Source of the DNA: an uncultured Olsenella sp.
GTDB lineage: Bacteria; Actinomycetota; Coriobacteriia; Coriobacteriales; Atopobiaceae
Direction of reading: 5' to 3'
DNA length: 33,313 bases
NCBI GenBank assembly: GCA_949290055.1
Contig: CASEQJ010000025.1
Span: 1-33,313 of the forward strand
Below are positions 24,491 to 32,620 of the stretch, piece by piece. The stretch's first letter is position 1; every line of letters begins with the position of its first letter. Under the pieces are notes generated by a model. That model saw only the letters and a program-made list of their open reading frames with translations. It was not told the origin of the DNA and did no database searches. The position numbers and the translations under genes were made by a program.

Positions 24491-25093
24491 CTAGTGCGCG
24501 CGACAGCTCCAGACGGAGCCCTCGGTCGCAATGAAGTCGACGGCGACGTCGTGCCCGTCCGTTGGGAGCGGGTTCGACGAGAGCATGGTGATTCTCGCCA
24601 GACCGATCTTCTCGCCCGGGTAGAACGCGAGGAAGCGGTCGTAGTAGCCGCCGCCGTAGCCGATCCGGTGACCCGCTCCGTCGAAGACGAGACCCGGGAC
24701 CAGGCAGACCGAACCCACGAGCTGAGCGGGGTCAGTCAGCGCGGGCGCGTCCGAGGGCGGCTCGAGAATGCCCATCGTCCGCGGCGAGAGCTCGTCGAGC
24801 GAGCCGACCTCGTGGAAGCTCATGGCATGCGTCTCGGGGTCGGTGCGCGGCACGGCCACGCGACGGCCCGAGGTGAGCAGGCGCTCGATCAGGGCGTGGG
24901 TGCCCACCTCGGCTCCGCGGGAGACGTAGGTGAGCACGAGCGGCGCCTTGACGAAGAGCGGGAACGCCATGAGGGCGCTCGCGATCGAGGAGTCGCTCTC
25001 AAAGCGGGCCCGCTCCGGAATGCCGCGACGAAAGCAGAGGTAGTTGCTTCTGAGGGAGCTCTTGTCGGCATCCGTTCCATACGAGCTTGCCAC
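24491..25093 (-). CDS. 5-formyltetrahydrofolate cyclo-ligase
   Basis: ATP-dependent conversion of 5-formyl-THF to 5,10-methenyl-THF, which salvages folate. The 200-aa product shows the family pattern: KSSLRSNYL near the N-terminus (ATP/phosphate-binding Lys/Arg), TYVSRGAEVGTHALIERLL, VPRTDPETHAMSFHEV, CLVPGLVFDGAGHRIGYGGGYYDRFL. I chose the GTG at 25093 because GGAGGGAGGGGGC stands directly upstream. A GTG ten codons earlier (25123) is open but would place that site inside the gene. It is convergent with the EIIB-aroQ gene across 30 nt, where I see no clear terminator, and divergent from trpS. Confidence 0.93.
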   Translation of the reverse strand: MASSYGTDADKSSLRSNYLCFRRGIPERARFESDSSIASALMAFPLFVKAPLVLTYVSRGAEVGTHALIERLLTSGRRVAVPRTDPETHAMSFHEVGSLDELSPRTMGILEPPSDAPALTDPAQLVGSVCLVPGLVFDGAGHRIGYGGGYYDRFLAFYPGEKIGLARITMLSSNPLPTDGHDVAVDFIATEGSVWSCRAH

Positions 25094-25126
25094 TGCGCCC
25101 CCTCCCTCCGGTTCAACGTTCACCCC

Positions 25127-25135
25127 ATTCTAACA
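25127..25135 (-). promoter_or_regulatory. Extended -10 promoter for the cyclo-ligase gene
   Basis: The minus strand reads TGTTAGAAT (TG-n-TAGAAT), almost the same as the element before the cyclophilin gene. It lies 34 nt upstream of the chosen GTG. It would also explain why the earlier GTG at 25123 is unlikely to be used, as only about 4 nt would separate it from the box. Confidence 0.5.
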
Positions 25136-25232
25136 GTGTTTGGTCGTTGTCCGTTCGCAACCTGAGCCTCTTTGCCGTACCATGTCATGTCGGTTGAGTC
25201 ACACGCGCGCGAGCGCGAGGAATGGAGGCGCC

Positions 25233-26282
25233 ATGCCCAACGAGGGTAGCTACGAAGCCGCAAAGCGCAGGAGCGACGAGGTCCACGCCGACCTGCTCGT
25301 TCACCCCGAGAACTACACCATGCTCACCGGGGACCGCCCGACGGGGCGCCTCCACCTCGGGCACTACTTCGGCACGCTCGTCGACCGCGTCCGCCTGCAG
25401 GACATGGGCGTGCGCACCAACATAATCATTGCGGACTACCAGGTGATCACCGACCGCGACACCACCGATCACATTCGCGACAACGTCTACAACATGGTCG
25501 TGGACTACCTCGCCTGCGGTATCGACCCCGAGAAGACCATGATCTTCACGCACTCCGCGGTGCCCGAGCTCAACCAGCTCATGCTGCCGTTCCTCTCCCT
25601 CGTGACGGAGGCGGAAATGGAGCGCAACCCCACCGTCAAGGCCGAGCAGGAGGCCTCGGGCCACGCCCTCACGGGGCTTCTGCTCACCTACCCCGTGCAC
25701 CAGGCCTGCGACATTCTCTTCTGCAAGGGAAACATCGTGCCCGTCGGCCGCGACCAGCTCCCCCACATTGAGATCACCTCCAAGATCGCCCGGCGCTTCA
25801 ACGAGCGCTACGGCCACGTCTTCCCAGACGTGACGGGCCTTCTCACCTCGACGCCGCTGCTGCCGGGCCTTGACGGGCGGAAGATGTCCAAGTCGTACGG
25901 CAACGCCATCTCGATCTCCATGACCGCCGAGGAGACCGCCAAGCTCATAAAGAAGTCCAAGAGCGACTCCGAGCGCATGATCACCTTCGACCCCGAGACG
26001 CGCCCCGAGATCTCCGGGCTGCTCACCACCGCCGGAATCTGCACCGGGCGCGACCCGCGCGAGATCGCCGCCGAGATCGGCATGGGCGGCGCGGGCCAGC
26101 TCAAGCGCTACGTGACCGAGGCCGTCAACGGCTACTTCGCCCCGATCCGCGAGCGCCGCGAGGAGATCGCCAGGGACATGGGCTACGTGGCTGACGTCCT
26201 GCACGAGGGCAACCGCCGTGCCCGTGAGATCGCCGCTGCGACCCTCGACGAGGTCCGCGAGGCTATGGGCATGGTGTACTAG
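25233..26282 (+). CDS. trpS: Tryptophanyl-tRNA synthetase
   Basis: Class Ic aminoacyl-tRNA synthetase charging tRNA-Trp. The 349-aa product has the HIGH-type motif TGRLHLGHYFG (37-47), the KMSKS loop GRKMSKSYGN (215-224), and family blocks NIIIADYQVITDR, NPTVKAEQE and VPVGRDQLPHIE. No C-terminal extension or S4 domain is present, which separates it from TyrRS. ATG 25233 has GGAGG 4 nt upstream. A -10-like TACCAT (25178-25183) with TTCGCA 18 bp before it is a weak promoter candidate. It follows the aromatic cluster but is separated from it by the divergent cyclo-ligase gene. Confidence 0.95.
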   Translation: MPNEGSYEAAKRRSDEVHADLLVHPENYTMLTGDRPTGRLHLGHYFGTLVDRVRLQDMGVRTNIIIADYQVITDRDTTDHIRDNVYNMVVDYLACGIDPEKTMIFTHSAVPELNQLMLPFLSLVTEAEMERNPTVKAEQEASGHALTGLLLTYPVHQACDILFCKGNIVPVGRDQLPHIEITSKIARRFNERYGHVFPDVTGLLTSTPLLPGLDGRKMSKSYGNAISISMTAEETAKLIKKSKSDSERMITFDPETRPEISGLLTTAGICTGRDPREIAAEIGMGGAGQLKRYVTEAVNGYFAPIRERREEIARDMGYVADVLHEGNRRAREIAAATLDEVREAMGMVY

Positions 26283-26305
26283 GCGCGACTCGCACCTCGC
26301 AAGGA

Positions 26306-26390
26306 AGAAGGGGGCAAGGTCCGGCGCTCGGACAGCTTCGCGCGCGGAGAGCGCGCGCTGCAGAACTCGCGGCGGACCTTGCCCCCTTCT
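26306..26390. terminator. 18-bp perfect stem between convergent trpS and OTC genes
   Basis: AGAAGGGGGCAAGGTCCG (26306-26323) is the exact complement of 26373-26390. The 49-nt top contains a second hairpin, CGCGCGC/GCGCGCG. The element starts 23 nt after the trpS stop and ends 37 nt from the OTC stop, so it could terminate both messages. No U-run follows on either strand. It could instead act as a 3'-end stabiliser or be a remnant palindromic element. Confidence 0.6.
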
Positions 26391-26427
26391 CTCGATTAGC
26401 GTGTCGGGCGCCTCGACCGGGAGGGCC

Positions 26428-27426
26428 TTACCTGAGCGTCGCGTACATGACGGCCTTAATCGAGTGGAGGCGGTTCTCGGCCTCCTCGAAGACGCGGCTG
26501 CGCGCACCCTCAAAGACCTCGTCGGTCACCTCGAGCTCGGCGAGGCCGAACTTCTGGTAGACCTCCTCGCCGATCGTGGTCTTGCGGTCGTGAAAGCTCG
26601 GCAGGCAGTGCATGAAGATCGCGTCGGGAGCTGCCTTGGCCATGAGCTCGGCGTTGACCTGGTACGGGGAGAGCAGGCGAATGCGCTCGCCCCAGAGGTC
26701 CGCGCTCTCGCCCATGGAGACCCAAATGTCGGTGTAGACGACGCTCGCGCCGCGCACGCCCTCCTCGACGTCGGGCGTGAGCGTGATCGCGGCGCCCGTC
26801 TCAGCCGCGACCTCGCGGCACGTCTCGACGAGCGCGCCGTCCGGCATCTGCTCGGCCGGCCCGCACGCGCAGAAGTCAATGCCCAGCTTGGCGCACACGA
26901 CCATGAGCGAGTTGCCCACGTTGTTGCCCGCGTCGCCCATGAAGGTCACCTTGCGGCCGCGCATGCCGCCCCGGCCAAACTCCTCCTCCATGGTGAGCAC
27001 GTCGGCGATCATTTGCGTCGGGTGGAACTCCGTGGTGAGGCCGTTCCACACGGGCACGCCCGCATACGCGGCGAGCTCCTCGACGCGCTCCTGGCCAAAG
27101 CCGCGGTACTCTATGCCGTCGAACATGCGCCCGAGCACGCGCGCGGTGTCGGCTATGGACTCCTTCTTGCCGATCTGGCTCGCGGAGGGGTCCAGGTAGA
27201 CCGCGTGCATGCCGAGGTCGGCGGCGCCCACCTCAAAGGCGCAGCGCGTGCGCGTGGAGGTCTTCTCAAAGATCAGCGCGACGTTTCTGCCCTCGAGGTA
27301 GCGGTGGGGCTCGCCGGCGCGCTTCTTGGCCTTGAGCTCGGCGGAGAGGTCGAGCAGATAGCGAATCTCCTCGGGCGTGAAGTCGAGGAGCTTGAGGAAG
27401 CTGCGGCCGGAGAGGCTGGGTGTCAT
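26428..27426 (-). CDS. Ornithine carbamoyltransferase
   Basis: Interconverts ornithine plus carbamoyl phosphate and citrulline plus phosphate. The 332-aa product has the carbamoyl-phosphate motif STRTR (57-61), EFHPTQ (133-138), [14 protein letters not shown] (236-240, ornithine SMG loop) and the catalytic HCLP (273-276). The N-terminus ([20 protein letters not shown]) and the block [20 protein letters not shown] resemble ArcB-type enzymes of the arginine deiminase pathway as well as ArgF. No arcA, arcC or arg genes lie nearby, so the direction of use cannot be decided. ATG 27426 follows GAAGGGAGA. The frame is open 17 codons further upstream without protein-like sequence. Confidence 0.95.
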   Translation of the reverse strand: MTPSLSGRSFLKLLDFTPEEIRYLLDLSAELKAKKRAGEPHRYLEGRNVALIFEKTSTRTRCAFEVGAADLGMHAVYLDPSASQIGKKESIADTARVLGRMFDGIEYRGFGQERVEELAAYAGVPVWNGLTTEFHPTQMIADVLTMEEEFGRGGMRGRKVTFMGDAGNNVGNSLMVVCAKLGIDFCACGPAEQMPDGALVETCREVAAETGAAITLTPDVEEGVRGASVVYTDIWVSMGESADLWGERIRLLSPYQVNAELMAKAAPDAIFMHCLPSFHDRKTTIGEEVYQKFGLAELEVTDEVFEGARSRVFEEAENRLHSIKAVMYATLR

Positions 27427-27519
27427 GGCGTGTCTCCCTTCAGCGGGGTGGGCGGGCGAGCCCGCGATTCCTTGCACAACGATAACGGCCGGGGCGCCGT
27501 GGCGGCACCGTGCCTGAGC

Positions 27520-27525
27520 TATGAT
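27520..27525 (+). promoter_or_regulatory. Candidate -10 box for ppk
   Basis: TATGAT lies 51 nt upstream of the ppk ATG in the 150-nt divergent gap with the OTC gene. No good -35 is seen at 16-18 bp. Confidence 0.35.
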
Positions 27526-27576
27526 GGTACACGGTCACATGCGGCTCCGAGAGGGGCCTGGGCGAAGGGAAATACA

Positions 27577-29991
27577 ATGGCAAAGGCCGCGAGCGAGAAG
27601 AACGAGAAGGTCGAGAAGGTCGAGAAGGCCCCCAAGACGGAGAAGGGCGAGAAGGACTCCAAGCGCGACTTCTCCTACACCCAGAACCGCGAGATCAGCT
27701 GGCTGCGCTTTGACGACCGCATTCTCGACGAGGCCTACGACCAGACCGTCCCGGTCTTCGAGCGCCTCAAGTTCTGCGAGATTGTCGAGTCCAACCTCGA
27801 CGAGTGGTTCATGATCCGCGTCGGCGGCCTCTCCGACCTCGCCTCCCTCAAGAACCAGCCCAAGGACAACAAGTCCAACATGACCCCCGACGAGCAGCTC
27901 GACGCCATATTCGACGCGCTGCCGTCGCTGGTCGAGCGCCACGAGAGGGGTCTCGCCGAGGTCGAGGCGGCCCTTGCCGAGCGCGGGCTCGCGCGCGTCT
28001 CCCCCGCCGACTACACCGAGGCCGACCTCGCCGCCGTCCAGCGCCACTTCGAGCGCCGCCTCGCCCCGATCATATCCCCGCTCATAGTCGACCCGCGCCA
28101 CCCCTTCCCCAACCTTCGCAACGGGCGCCTGTTCGTCGCCTGCTCGCTCGACGGCACCGACGAGAGCGGCCTGCTCGGAATCATTGAGCTCCCCCGCACC
28201 GAGCCGCGTGTGGTCGCGCTGCCCTCCTCCGCGAAGGCGTGGCGCTACACCCTGCTCGAGGACGTGCTCGAGACCCGCCTTGACCAGTGCTTCGGCGACT
28301 ACGTGCCCAAGCGCTCCGCGGTCATTCGCGTCACGCGCAACGCCGACATTGACCCGGACGGCGAGGGCGTCGAGGAGGAGGAGGACTACCGCCAGCACAT
28401 GAAGAAGGTCCTCAAGCTCCGCCAGCGCCTTCAGCCCGTGCGCCTCGAGATTCGCGGCAAGCTGGGCAAGAAGCTCGAGGACCTGATTGCGGGCGAGCTC
28501 TCGCTCGAGGCGCGCCGCGTCTTCCGCCTGGGCCGCCCGATTGACCTTGGCTACGTCTACGGCCTGGAGTCCCACATTCCCGACCACGAGCACGCCGCCT
28601 GCGTCTACCGCAAGTTCGAGCCGCAGATCTCGCCTATGGTCGACCTCTCGCTCCCCATGCGCGGCCAGGTCGAGGACCACGACGTCCTTCTCACCTACCC
28701 CTACGAGTCCATGACGCCGCTGCTGCGCCTCGTGCGCGAGGCCTCCGCCGACGACGCCTGCATTTCGATCAAGATCACCCTCTACCGCGTCGCCAAGTCC
28801 AGCCACCTCTGCGAGAGCCTGATCAGCGCCGCCGAGGCAGGCAAGGACGTGACCGTCCTCATGGAGCTGCGCGCCCGCTTTGACGAGGCCAACAACATTG
28901 CCTGGGCCGAGCGCCTCGAGGACGCGGGCTGCACCGTGATCTACGGCTCCGAGGGCTTCAAGTGCCACTCCAAGATCTGCCAGATCACCTACCACGACCG
29001 CGACGGCTTAAGCCGGATCACGTGCCTCGGCACCGGCAACTTCAACGAGAAGACCGCCACCCTCTACTCGGACTTTATGCTGCTCACGGCCGACGAGGGA
29101 ATCGGCGCTGACGGCAACACCTTCTTCCGCAACCTCTCGCTTGGCAACCTTCGCGGCTCCTACAAGCACCTCGGCGTGGCGCCGGTGGGTCTGAAGCCGC
29201 TCGTCATGCGCGGGCTCGACCGTGAGATCGCCCGTGCGCGCGCCGGCGAGGGCGCCGGCGTGTTCCTCAAAATGAACTCGCTCACCGACCGCGACGTCAT
29301 TGACAAGATCTCCGAGGCCTGCGAGGCGGGCGTGAAGGTGGTCATGATCGTGCGCGGAATCTGCTGCATAAAGGCCGGCGTTCCCGGCAAGACCGACGGC
29401 CTCGTGATCCGCCAGATCGCCGGTCGCTTCCTCGAGCACGCCCGCATATACGCCTTCGGCGAGGACATGGACACGATCTACCTCTCGAGCGCGGACATGA
29501 TGACGAGAAACACGGAGCGTCGCGTCGAGATCGCCTACCCCGTGCGCGACCCCGCGTGCTCCGAGATCGTCCGCCACTTCATTGAGCTCCAGCTCTCGGA
29601 CAACGTGAAGGCGCGCCAGCTCACCCCCAAGGGAACGTGGGCGCGCATCGAGTCCGAGCCGGACGCTCCGCGCGTCGTCTGCCAGGAGGTCCTGCTGCGC
29701 GAGGCCTACGAGCGCGCGAAGGCGGCCGTGAGCGAGCGCGCGGCGGCGCGCAAGACCGAGCGCATCGAGCCCGAGGACGCGGCCGCGCCCGCGCTGGCGT
29801 CCGTCGAGACGAGCACCGAGGCGACGAGCTACGTCGAGGTCGGGCCCGCGAACACCGAGGCGCCCTCCCCCACGCCCGAGCGCACCGCCCCCGCTCCGGC
29901 CGCCCCGGCTCCGCGGCGCGGGCGCGTCTCTCGCGCCATGTCGCTCTTCGGCCAGGCGTTCGGCACCCTCTTTGGCAGGGGTGACGAGTGA
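27577..29991 (+). CDS. ppk: Polyphosphate kinase 1
   Basis: Reversibly polymerises the gamma-phosphate of ATP into polyphosphate. The 804-aa product has an N-terminal Lys/Glu-rich tail (1-30, EKVEKVEKAPKTEKGEK). The four PPK1 domains follow: N domain from NREISWLRFDDRIL (37-50) and ESNLDEWFMIRVGGL (71-85), then head and two phospholipase-D-like domains. The phosphorylated histidine is H464 in GFKCHSKIC, the second catalytic histidine H621 in GRFLEHARIY, and YLSSADMMTRNTERRVE (635-651) is the usual C-terminal block. After about residue 715 there is an Ala/Pro/Glu-rich tail of roughly 90 residues ending in a short basic-amphipathic stretch, unusual for PPK1. ATG 27577 has GAAGGGAA upstream. The frame is open back to 26218, antisense to the OTC gene, which is not coding. 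The stop overlaps the next gene by 4 bp. Confidence 0.97.
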   Translation: MAKAASEKNEKVEKVEKAPKTEKGEKDSKRDFSYTQNREISWLRFDDRILDEAYDQTVPVFERLKFCEIVESNLDEWFMIRVGGLSDLASLKNQPKDNKSNMTPDEQLDAIFDALPSLVERHERGLAEVEAALAERGLARVSPADYTEADLAAVQRHFERRLAPIISPLIVDPRHPFPNLRNGRLFVACSLDGTDESGLLGIIELPRTEPRVVALPSSAKAWRYTLLEDVLETRLDQCFGDYVPKRSAVIRVTRNADIDPDGEGVEEEEDYRQHMKKVLKLRQRLQPVRLEIRGKLGKKLEDLIAGELSLEARRVFRLGRPIDLGYVYGLESHIPDHEHAACVYRKFEPQISPMVDLSLPMRGQVEDHDVLLTYPYESMTPLLRLVREASADDACISIKITLYRVAKSSHLCESLISAAEAGKDVTVLMELRARFDEANNIAWAERLEDAGCTVIYGSEGFKCHSKICQITYHDRDGLSRITCLGTGNFNEKTATLYSDFMLLTADEGIGADGNTFFRNLSLGNLRGSYKHLGVAPVGLKPLVMRGLDREIARARAGEGAGVFLKMNSLTDRDVIDKISEACEAGVKVVMIVRGICCIKAGVPGKTDGLVIRQIAGRFLEHARIYAFGEDMDTIYLSSADMMTRNTERRVEIAYPVRDPACSEIVRHFIELQLSDNVKARQLTPKGTWARIESEPDAPRVVCQEVLLREAYERAKAAVSERAAARKTERIEPEDAAAPALASVETSTEATSYVEVGPANTEAPSPTPERTAPAPAAPAPRRGRVSRAMSLFGQAFGTLFGRGDE

Positions 29992-31331
29992 GCGAGGCAT
30001 GCGAGCTCGACCTGACCTGCGAGCGCATGACCTATGGCCCCGACGCCGTGGCGCACGACGCCGAGGGCAGGACCGTCTTCGTCTCCGGGGCCGTCGCGGG
30101 CGACCGGGTCCGTGCCGTCATCGACCGTGAGGAGGAGCGCTGGTCCCACGCGCGCGCATGCGAGCTGCTCGAGGCCTCGCCGGACCGCGTGGCGCCCGCC
30201 TGCCCCTACGTGGGCGCCTGCGGAGGCTGCCCGTGGGGCGCGCTCTCCCGTGACGCGCAGGCGCGGGCGAAGCGCGGCTCGGTCGTCGACGCGCTCTCGC
30301 GCATTGGGCGCATGGGAGACGAGCGAGCAGAGGTTCTTGTCGCCCCGCTCGTCTGTCCGAGCGAGCCCTGGGGCTACCGCAACAAGGTCGAGCTTGCCGT
30401 CTCGAGCGAGGGCGGGAGGACAGCCCTCGGCATGCACGCGGCAGGCGGGACCGGCGTGGTTCGCGTCAAGAGCTGCAGGCTGCTCGACAAGGCGCACACC
30501 GGAGCGGTCAAGTCCGTGGCCGGGGCCCTCTCCTACCTTGCCGGTCGGCACCCGATCGAGCTCGAGCGCGTGGGGATTCGCGTCTCCCGTCGCACGGGCG
30601 AGGTCGAGGTCGCCCTCTGGGACCGACCCGGGGCGTTCCCCCGCGCCCAGGCCGCCAGGGTGCTCGCCGACGCGCTTCGCCCGACCTCGGTCGTGCGCGT
30701 CATGCAGAAGGGCCCCGCCAAGGCGCGCCGCATTGCCGGGGTCGAGTGCCTCTCGGGCTTTGGGTCCTGGAGCGAGCTCGTCGGCCGGGAGCGCATGCGC
30801 GTGTCGGCGCCCTCGTTCTTCCAGGTCAACACCCTGGGTGCCGAGAAGCTCGTCGAGCTCGTCATGGAGGCGCTCTCCCCCGCCGAGGACGAGGAAGCCA
30901 TGGACCTCTACTGCGGGGCGGGAACCTTCACGCTCCCGCTCGCGCGCCGCGCAGGCTTTGTCTCCGCAGTCGAGTCCTATGGCCCCGCGGTGCGCGACCT
31001 GCGCCGGAATCTCGAGGAGGCGGGCGTCGACAACGTCGACCCCATTGGCGGCGACGCCGGGCGCGAGTTCCCGGACACCGACGCCGACGTCATAGTCGTC
31101 GACCCGCCGCGCGCCGGGCTTGCCGCCGACGTGGTGAGCCGCCTCTCCGCCCAGCCCGCGCGCGCGATCGCCTACGTGAGCTGCGACCCTGCGACCCTCG
31201 CGCGCGATCTCGCGCGCTTCGAGGAGGCGGGCGCGTTCTCGCCGGTCCGCGTCACGCCGGTCGACCTCTTCCCGCAGACCTACCACGTGGAGACCGTGAC
31301 CCTTCTCGAGCGCCGCCCGTCCTCCGCCTGA
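29988..31331 (+). CDS. RlmCD/RumA-type rRNA (uracil-5-)-methyltransferase
   Basis: SAM-dependent m5U methyltransferase, most likely acting on 23S rRNA. The 447-aa product starts with a TRAM-like RNA-binding domain (1-60). It has [4Fe-4S] ligands C72, C78, C81 and C163 with the spacing known from RumA. The methyltransferase domain has APSFFQVNTLGAEKL, DLYCGAGTFTLPLA, VVDPPRAGL and the catalytic cysteine block YVSCDPATLARDL. The iron-sulphur cysteines exclude plain TrmA. Whether it modifies one uridine (RlmD-like) or two (RlmCD-like) cannot be told. The start is GTG 29988 within a GTGA overlap with the ppk stop, so it is translated from the ppk message. Confidence 0.93.
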   Translation: MSEACELDLTCERMTYGPDAVAHDAEGRTVFVSGAVAGDRVRAVIDREEERWSHARACELLEASPDRVAPACPYVGACGGCPWGALSRDAQARAKRGSVVDALSRIGRMGDERAEVLVAPLVCPSEPWGYRNKVELAVSSEGGRTALGMHAAGGTGVVRVKSCRLLDKAHTGAVKSVAGALSYLAGRHPIELERVGIRVSRRTGEVEVALWDRPGAFPRAQAARVLADALRPTSVVRVMQKGPAKARRIAGVECLSGFGSWSELVGRERMRVSAPSFFQVNTLGAEKLVELVMEALSPAEDEEAMDLYCGAGTFTLPLARRAGFVSAVESYGPAVRDLRRNLEEAGVDNVDPIGGDAGREFPDTDADVIVVDPPRAGLAADVVSRLSAQPARAIAYVSCDPATLARDLARFEEAGAFSPVRVTPVDLFPQTYHVETVTLLERRPSSA

Positions 31332-31334
31332 CGG

Positions 31335-31561
31335 CGTTCTAAGAAATGGCGCTCTTGTCCCGTGACGTTCTAGGAATCGCCGCCCTTGTCGGCAAGTAAG
31401 GACTTCACTCGGGACAAGGGCGGCATATTCTAGACGTCACAAGGGCAAGGTCCCCGATTCCTAGAAGCCGCGGCAACAAGAGCGTCGATTCTTAAAAGGC
31501 ACGCGAACAAGAACGGCGATTCCTAGAACGTTGGACGACAAGGGCAGCGATTCCTGGACGC
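31335..31561. repeat. Array of seven degenerate 24-bp repeats, 31-bp period, two inverted and five direct
   Basis: The units start ACAAGGGC and end GATTCCTAGAACG, 24 bp in all. Minus-oriented copies: 31335-31358 and 31366-31389. Plus-oriented: 31414-31436 (1 bp short), 31439-31468 (6 bp insertion), 31476-31499, 31507-31530 and 31538-31561. Start-to-start distance is exactly 31 bp for four of six steps counted within clusters (31335/31366, 31476/31507/31538). A partial copy CTAGGAAT lies at 31598-31605. Where the orientation flips, GCCGCCCTTGTC (31379-31390) and GACAAGGGCGGC (31413-31424) make a 12-bp perfect stem that extends imperfectly to 31366-31436. The array fills most of the 402-nt non-coding stretch between the methyltransferase and ferredoxin genes (31332-31733). 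The remainder holds the ferredoxin promoter and leader. Confidence 0.85.
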
Positions 31562-31657
31562 CGCAGCAGCGCCCGCAGGCTAATTCCCAGCGCTCACTAG
31601 GAATAAACGGCAGCTCACAACCGTTGACCGGTTATTTCGGCTCACCGCGGAAGACGG

Positions 31658-31686
31658 TTGCGCGACCGCGCGGAAACGTGTAAAAA
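31658..31686 (+). promoter_or_regulatory. Promoter of the ferredoxin gene
   Basis: TTGCGC (31658-31663), a 17-bp spacer and TAAAAA (31681-31686) lie 47 nt before the ferredoxin ATG. The -35 is the same hexamer as in the tRNA-Arg promoter. The AT-rich -10 stands out against the GC-rich surroundings. Confidence 0.55.
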
Positions 31687-31695
31687 AGTGAGGAA

Positions 31696-31714
31696 CCTGG
31701 GCAGGGGGCCCAGG
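31696..31714 (+). other. 5'-leader hairpin of the ferredoxin mRNA
   Basis: CCTGGGC (31696-31702) and GCCCAGG (31708-31714) form a 7-bp stem with a 5-nt loop just upstream of the ribosome site AGAGAGGA. Placed at the very start of the predicted transcript, it could protect the 5' end of a short, abundant mRNA. Confidence 0.55.
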
Positions 31715-31733
31715 CAAGAGAGAGGAATCCACC

Positions 31734-31919
31734 ATGAAGGCTACTGTTAACGAGGAGTGCATCGGCTGCGGTCTGTGCGAGGGCACCTGCCCGGACGTCT
31801 TCTCCATTTCCGACGACGGCGTCGCCGTCGCCATCGAGGAGGACGTTCCCGAGGACGCCGAGGATGCCGCCCAGGAGGCTGCTGACAACTGCCCCGTCTC
31901 CGCCATCGTCGTCGAGTAA
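31734..31919 (+). CDS. Monocluster [4Fe-4S] ferredoxin
   Basis: Small acidic electron carrier of 61 aa. The cluster ligands are C9, C12 and C15 (CIGCGLC) and C53 (DNCPVSAI). C19 follows in the GTCPDVF block as in Thermotoga-type monocluster ferredoxins. In Thermotoga maritima ferredoxin that cysteine is in a disulphide, but the partner position in this protein has no cysteine, so C19 is expected to be free. The only other cysteine, C53, is needed for the single cluster, so a second cluster cannot form. The gene has its own promoter, leader hairpin and terminator, typical of a highly expressed single-gene unit. The electron partners cannot be told from the context. Confidence 0.95.
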   Translation: MKATVNEECIGCGLCEGTCPDVFSISDDGVAVAIEEDVPEDAEDAAQEAADNCPVSAIVVE

Positions 31920-31945
31920 CTCGACACACGTCACTCAGACGTCCT

Positions 31946-31974
31946 GCGGGGGCCGCGCGTCGGTCCCCGCTTTT
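31946..31974 (+). terminator. Rho-independent terminator after ferredoxin
   Basis: GCGGGGGCC (31946-31954) pairs with GGTCCCCGC (31962-31970), with one G-T wobble and a 7-nt loop, followed at once by TTTT. It starts 26 nt after the ferredoxin stop and ends 16 nt before the maf start. Confidence 0.8.
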
Positions 31975-31990
31975 CGTATGGAGGTACCTC

Positions 31991-32620
31991 GTGATTCTTG
32001 CCTCTCAATCCCCTCGTCGCCGCGAGCTGCTCCAAGACGCCGGCTTTGACCTCGAAATCGTCCCCGCCGACATAGACGAGACGCGCCTTCCGGGCGAGAA
32101 GCCCATTGAGCTCGTGCTGCGCCTGGCCACCGAGAAGGCGGAGTCGGTTCGCTCTGGGTTGTCGCACGTCCCCGCTGACGGGCTTCTGGTCGCGGCCGAC
32201 ACGATCGTGTGGATTGACGACGAGGCCCTCGGCAAGCCGACGGACGCCCAGGACGCCGCTCGCATGCTGCGCGAGCTCTCGGGCCGCACGCACAGCGTCT
32301 CGACCGGCGTATGCGCCATGAGGCTGGACGGGGAGGCAAACCTCGCGGCGCGCACCGCGTTCGTCGAGACCACCGAGGTGACGTTCTGGGACCTGAGCGA
32401 CGCCGCAATTGCGGCGTATGTCGCGTGCGGCGAGCCGCTCGACAAGGCCGGGGCCTACGGCATACAGGGGGCCGGCCGCCTGCTCGTGCGCGGCATTCGC
32501 GGAGACTACTCAAATGTCGTCGGCCTTCCCATAGCCCGGCTCGTCCGCGAGCTCGCGCCGCTTGCCGCCGGCGACGACCTCGTCGCAAACGCAATCAGAA
32601 TCGGAGGCGCACATGCCTAG
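31991..32620 (+). CDS. maf: Maf-family nucleoside triphosphate pyrophosphatase
   Basis: Hydrolyses non-canonical or pyrimidine nucleoside triphosphates to the monophosphate. The 209-aa product has the N-terminal phosphate-binding SQSPRRRELL (5-14), the catalytic AADTIV near 68, the LGKP block, HSVSTGVCAM, GAYGIQGAGRLLV and NVVGLPIARL. The start GTG 31991 follows GGAGGT. Maf proteins have been linked to septum formation, but there is no division gene in view. The last 8 bp overlap the S58 peptidase gene, indicating a small operon. Confidence 0.95.
   Translation: MILASQSPRRRELLQDAGFDLEIVPADIDETRLPGEKPIELVLRLATEKAESVRSGLSHVPADGLLVAADTIVWIDDEALGKPTDAQDAARMLRELSGRTHSVSTGVCAMRLDGEANLAARTAFVETTEVTFWDLSDAAIAAYVACGEPLDKAGAYGIQGAGRLLVRGIRGDYSNVVGLPIARLVRELAPLAAGDDLVANAIRIGGAHA

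Noticed and set aside
26218..27576. Upstream extension of the ppk frame by more than 450 codons
   Set aside because: It is antisense to the ornithine carbamoyltransferase gene. The PPK1 homology and ribosome site point to the ATG at 27577.
31335..31561. CRISPR array
   Set aside because: The repeats diverge, change orientation and are separated by only about 7 bp. There is no room for spacers and no cas gene is in view.
31598..31633. Operator-like dyads ATTCC/GGAAT and AACC/GGTT before the ferredoxin promoter
   Set aside because: The arms are only 4-5 bp long and are not convincing alone. The first contains a partial copy of the neighbouring repeat.
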